Under the pieces are notes generated by a model. The model saw only the letters and a list, made by a program, of their open reading frames with translations, was not told where the DNA came from and made no database searches. Below are positions 59,661 to 64,000 of a stretch of 64,000 bases of DNA, in pieces (position 1 is the stretch's first letter; the number at the start of each line of letters is the position of its first letter). Location: assembly GCA_047967505.1 (NCBI GenBank), contig CM106539.1. One strand, 5' to 3'. The position numbers and the translations under genes are program-made. This DNA is from Dipteris shenzhenensis. Lineage: Eukaryota; Polypodiophyta; Polypodiopsida; Gleicheniales.

Positions 59661-59790
59661 ATACCAAGCATTGTTTGAGGAGGACATGAGTCAGGTCCAT
59701 ACACACCAGGGATTGGAGACTTGGAGGAGGAGCTGAGTCACGTCCATACACATCAAGGATTGGAGACTTGGAAGGAGCACCTGTGGTAGG
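59605..59790. repeat. Short tandem repeats after the transposase remnant
   Basis: GAGGAGGA followed by GAGTCA, GTCCATACACA and GGATTGGAGACTTGG occurs at 59678 and again at 59724 (period 46). A weaker related copy starts near 59605 with GAGGAGGATATCAGTC, which lies inside the transposase frame. Confidence 0.75.
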
Positions 59791-59949
59791 TCTCAACAGC
59801 ACATTGGGCACAACGATACCCCCATGAGAGGGTGACACTAAATACATGTCTAGAGGACCTTCTAAAAATTCCTTGTCAGAATATGACCATTGCAAGGGTA
59901 GAAGGAGAGGCATACATGGATTATCTAATCAATATATCAATAGAATGCA

Positions 59950-60960
59950 GGCCAAGAATGCCAAAAAAGAGTAGGTGGAGAGAATGAAAGAGTTAAAGAG
60001 GAGGCAAAAAGAGTTGAAAGAGGATGGAATTAGAGCAAACAAGGTTGGCCAAGGAAAAGATTAGGACTGAGGAGTGGCAAGCCAAGGCAAGCACAAAAGC
60101 ATGGGAGATTCAGCAAGCCCAATTCAAGGTGCAACTAAGGCGTGTCCTTTGGGGAGATGTTCCTCTACACATTGAGACACCTATCCCTCTACATGTGCCA
60201 CACCTATCTTTCTACATGTGCCACACTACAGAGCAACACATGGCTCGTGCCTATCGGCTTCAAGCTATGAGGCTGAAGAGGCCACATAATCAACTCACCA
60301 TGTATATTCCCCCCCACCTTTGAAGATGGACGGTTTGCCTTTTTGAATGCCCATCTGAAAGCTTCTCACAAATGCAATTATGAAGCTAAGTTTAAAAGGT
60401 ATTTGAGTCTCCATCTCTGTTTGAATTTGTACAGTGAATTGCATCATTGCAGTTTCCAGTCGTAGCCCAGATCTCTTTGCCCAGATCTCAGCAAATTGCC
60501 ACTTTTAACCTTCCATAGCTTCAGTTGGAAATTCTAAATTTTGTTCATAGACATAATGTTCATCACTTTTATTCGCTACTCATATTTGAAGAACAGATAA
60601 GAGTATTTGTAGCTACCCAACAAATATCTGTAAATGAATTACAATTGAGCATAACTGACAATAGATTAGGGGCAGCAAACCTGAAATTTTAATCAGACAA
60701 TAATGCAGTGACATTTTGACGAATCCTGGACAACTAATCCTGGACAATTCACCTCACAATTATTACAGTACCGATACAAGTACAAATACTAATGTAACTC
60801 TTTTGTAAGTTGGGAGGAATTGATTTAACAATTTCCGTATCCAAGCAATGACTCGCTATGTACAAATCATGGGTGAGGAATCTTGAAATTTGGGCAGTTT
60901 TTGTGAGATAGAATCAGATTGTGCATAGGTTTGTGGGTGAGTGAGCAAGAGACCAACAAA
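59950..60960. other. Intergenic, with one unassigned open frame
   Basis: An open frame of 99 codons at 60024-60323 starts with a charged, coiled-coil-like segment (LAKEKIRTEEWQAKASTKAW). It could be a continuation of the transposon's second gene or chance; no family is recognised. The rest shows no coding signal. Confidence 0.4.
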
Positions 60961-60971
60961 GTTTTCACTTG

Positions 60972-61083
60972 ACTGAAATATTAAAGGAGTTGGGGCTTAT
61001 GAATATTTGTATGACCACAATCCTTACTGAAATATTAAAGGAGTTGGGGCTTATGAATATTTGTATGACCACAATCCTTACTG
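60972..61083. repeat. 54-bp perfect tandem duplication
   Basis: ACTGAAATATTAAAGGAGTT starts at 60972 and again at 61026; the 54-bp copies are identical. The period is a multiple of three and the repeat falls at the start of a 95-codon frame (60969-61256), giving an 18-residue repeat (EILKELGLMNICMTTILT). No homology is recognised, so coding is doubtful. Confidence 0.93.
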
Positions 61084-61256
61084 ACTGTGCAACACATTTG
61101 AATGAGAATATTTGTCCAGAACAGCCACGAAGCAAGAAAGTTTACATAAATCACCGAACAGAAAAGCTACAATGTGATTTCAGTGTTTCAAATTATGAAG
61201 TATCACGAAACATAGAGCAAGAAGAAAACTTGATGAGAAGTTGTCCAACAATGTAA

Positions 61257-64000
61257 CACAATTCTCTTCCATGTCAAGGATGCCACATGAATCTTTTGTA
61301 ATCATAGCGATCTGTATGTTACAAAAACTGTTGGACAAGTTCAGTAATGTAAAGACATTTATGCTTGTTTCTATGAACGTCCGTTTCTAATTTCGCCGTT
61401 TGCCTTACAGGCTTTACTAAACATTTACAGGGTAAGCACTAAATATTTATATGCAATGGAAGACAATTTTTGATGGAACTACAACGTGGGTGACTAGACC
61501 ACCTACTTTGTTTAACACAAGCAGCTCTAAATCCATCAAGCAGTTCCTATTGTAGCCCTTCGATTTTGTCTACCTCTTGGGCAATTCAAGAGGTCCAACC
61601 GGAGGACTGATATGCAGGTAGGCTAGGCATGGTGGAAGAGTAGCTATGGCGACAAAAATATGAGTGGTACGACGGAAATATATGACTCGTGGTATGACAA
61701 AAATATATGAGCAACCTTTTACTGATGCAATTTTTTGTAATTGAAGACCTTGTCAACTGATACAATCTTATGACCTAGTGCTCCTTTTTGGCCTTGCAAA
61801 GGGTCTTAGAGATGGGTTGTTTTTTTGGGTAATTGGGTTGCTAATGTGGGTTTTAGCGAGTAGCCGGTCAATTTGACCGGATTAGTAGGACCACATAGGT
61901 TAGGTTGTGGTTAGTTTGTAGTTAGCGCAACTCGGGTTAATGCATACCATAGGGTTAGGTTATGGCTAGTGGTTTGGTTAGGGTTGTATGTCACATTTAG
62001 CCTGCATTTTGCCTCCCCGCCATCTCCGTTTCATCTTTCCTTGCATCTCGCCTCCCCGCCGTGTTCGTTTCCTCTTTCCCTGCATCTCTCATTACTCTTT
62101 CTTCTTTCGTCCTCGAAACTGGCTCGGTGCTTGCCTTTCTGTCCATTCATCGCTTGCCTCAAAATGGAGTTACATTTTGGCCAGAAGGCGTTGTGCGGGT
62201 CATGCGCCTGGAGAGTCGGGGCGAAACGATCACTAGTTTGGTTTTTAGTTGCATGGACCCAAATAAATGGAACATGCAACACTATTGTTGCATGTCGATT
62301 TCAAAGGGGATAACGAAGGGGCCTTCCAGTGCTATGTCATGTGTTGTATGGATTGTTGTGGAGTTGGTTAGATCAATCACAAGAGTGAAGTCGGTGGGCG
62401 AACTTTGTAGATTGTTAGATTGAAAAAGAATCTGTTATTCTTGTCTTTTGGTCGTTCGAGTTTGCCTATAAAAGGCCCTGTGATTGCAGTGAAATGATAT
62501 CTATGTTACGATTGTTAATATATCTATTCGAAGCTTTAAAGAGCTTGCACTACTGTGGTTCCCTTGGGAGAGTTCGAAAGAAAGCTACTCAATCGTAATG
62601 TCGAAGGAAGGTTCTTGAATTCTGATGGGGAGCACTTGTGAAATGGAGATAGCTGAGTGTGTTGTAGCAGGTATTTTGCAACTTTTTTGTGTGCTTTTCT
62701 CAATGGATTTTATTTCGGTTTGTAGCAGGGGACCGCTGTTGATACTGTAGGATTCTATGAATCGGATACGATAGAATTTTTGAGTGCATTTTGTGAGTCT
62801 GTTTGTGTGAGTTGTATATGCTAGCTTCTAAGCTTGCTCTTTTCCAAAACACTTGACAAAGTGGTATGAATCGGAAGTGGTTGGTGTATCTGTTCCGAAC
62901 TAGTGAGTGTGTTTTAAGATGAGGATCTTTCAATTCCTATACTATTCTGCCGCTCTCAAGATGATGCGTTGAGTAATCATAGAGGTAAGCGATGAGATAT
63001 GAAGGATTACAGGAACTTTGGAGGGATTTGGGGCAAGGAGTAATAGGCACTGTGGTCGGATGTTTGTTGTAGTTGCTGGGTTCTCTAAGCGAATCTGTTG
63101 TGGGCTACGAAAAGAGTGAGCCTTCCTCCTCAATGTATAGGTCGTCTATGCCTTGTCTTTGCCTAAAAGGGATGTTGCGGGAAGGGAATTACTGTACTAT
63201 CTGTTTGACCAATCGTAAGATCACGTTTGCGTACCAGCACATTGGGGCGAATCTCACTACTACTACAATGCTTTGTGCTAGAGCGTGGAATCTGCAGAAA
63301 TTGTGTGCTGTAACTAGGAGTGTTATTATACTGAGGGGTACTCAGATTTACGCCAACTTTAGTTCATCTTGTGTAGTGATAACAACGAACTCATAGAAGG
63401 ATCTTGGGTTACATAAGGGGGTCCTTATCAAATACGCATTGCCTATTTTTTATGGGTGGCTTTTCTGAGTTTCGGGTTACATAAATGGGCCTTTGTGTGT
63501 TGGTCTTTTACGTCTAGGTAGTCGAGTTGCCTGCTTTGTGGTAACCTATTTGGATTTTAATGCTGTATAGAATGTGTTTTGTCATTTTTTATTGTGAGCT
63601 TGTTTGTGCTCGGAGCTTGTTTGTGCTCGTTTGTATAGTACGATTATGTCTTCCAAGATCTTTGGAAGACATTATCTATGGAAGGCCCCACATTTTTGAA
63701 GACATTATGTAGCAAAGGATGGAAGATACTATAATCTTCAATATTAAATTAATTTCTAGAGAGAACACTCTCTAATGATTAGCTTTAGGGAAAAACATTT
63801 GTATAGCAGTATTCTATTAACGCAGAGCATTTTCTTATAACAAATGTTGTAATTTTTTGTCCTTTTATTTAGTCTTTATTTAAGACAGAGTTTTTTCTTA
63901 CAAGAAATGTTGTAATTTCTAGCTCTTTGATTTAGTCTTCATTTAAGAAAAATTATTTGCAATGAATATATTTAAACTTCTTACGCATTCATTAGATAGT
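61257..64000. other. Intergenic to window end, with promoter-like patch
   Basis: Around 61990-62095 a pyrimidine- and C-rich unit (GCCTCCCCGCC, CGTTTC, TTTCC, GCATCTC) is repeated about 50 bp apart. A TATAAAAGG word at about 62467 follows 370 bp later, with a GC-richer stretch after it. This could be a decayed LTR or promoter, but no coding sequence follows. Near 63600-63632 GAGCTTGTTTGTGCTCG is repeated in tandem. Confidence 0.4.

Noticed and set aside
62440-62560. TATAAAAGG promoter followed by a gene
   Set aside because: No coding sequence with a recognisable product follows on the plus strand before the window ends; kept only as a note within the intergenic entry.
15500-64000. tRNA genes
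   Set aside because: Only short primer-site complements of tRNA-Met were seen; no complete cloverleaf with A and B boxes was recognised by eye, although a covariance search would be needed to exclude one.

Overview
The window is nuclear DNA from a land plant. The evidence is a plant-type AT-hook gene, a plant-type PHD-finger gene with eight well-spliced exons, Ty1/copia retrotransposons primed by initiator tRNA-Met, LINE and pogo-type remnants, and long AT-rich intergenic stretches full of simple and tandem repeats. The species cannot be fixed from sequence alone; a repeat-rich gymnosperm, fern, lycophyte or early-diverging angiosperm are all possible. Nothing looks prokaryotic.

Layout. 1-4435: intergenic DNA with old direct duplications. 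4441-15490: a Ty1/copia element on the minus strand, split by a second copy of the same family (7007-12548) inserted in the same orientation into its pol gene. Both keep both LTRs, the tRNA-Met primer site, the polypurine tract and perfect 5-bp target duplications (GAGAG outer, TCCTC inner). Both are coding-dead. 16.8-20.1 kb: an intact AT-hook gene (CDS 19431-20114, plus strand) behind a CT-rich leader and a probable 5' UTR intron. 20.1-34.5 kb: intergenic DNA with a copia gag remnant and probable LTR (26.4-27.5 kb).

34.5-47.9 kb: a 245-bp tandem duplication, a 480-bp polypyrimidine tract, an unusual array of palindrome-centred degenerate repeats (36.2-38.7 kb) interrupted by an LTR-like insertion, a LINE reverse-transcriptase remnant (43.9-44.3 kb), and a short antisense U2 snRNA-like fragment lying between two copies of a direct repeat (45.0 kb). 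47947-54522: the best gene in the window, a minus-strand eight-exon PHD-finger protein of 1336 aa with a conserved C-terminal module; its second intron holds an antisense copia RT remnant. 55.8-64 kb: a LINE endonuclease remnant, a microsatellite fold-back structure, an internally deleted pogo/Tigger-like transposase (59.2-59.7 kb), and small tandem repeats.

Functionally there are two host genes. One is a predicted DNA-binding AT-hook nuclear protein. The other is a predicted chromatin reader. They are about 28 kb apart, point in opposite directions and show no sign of co-regulation. The rest is transposable-element debris of several ages and unassigned DNA. No clear new multi-gene system was found; the palindromic array and the fold-back structure are the least explained signals.
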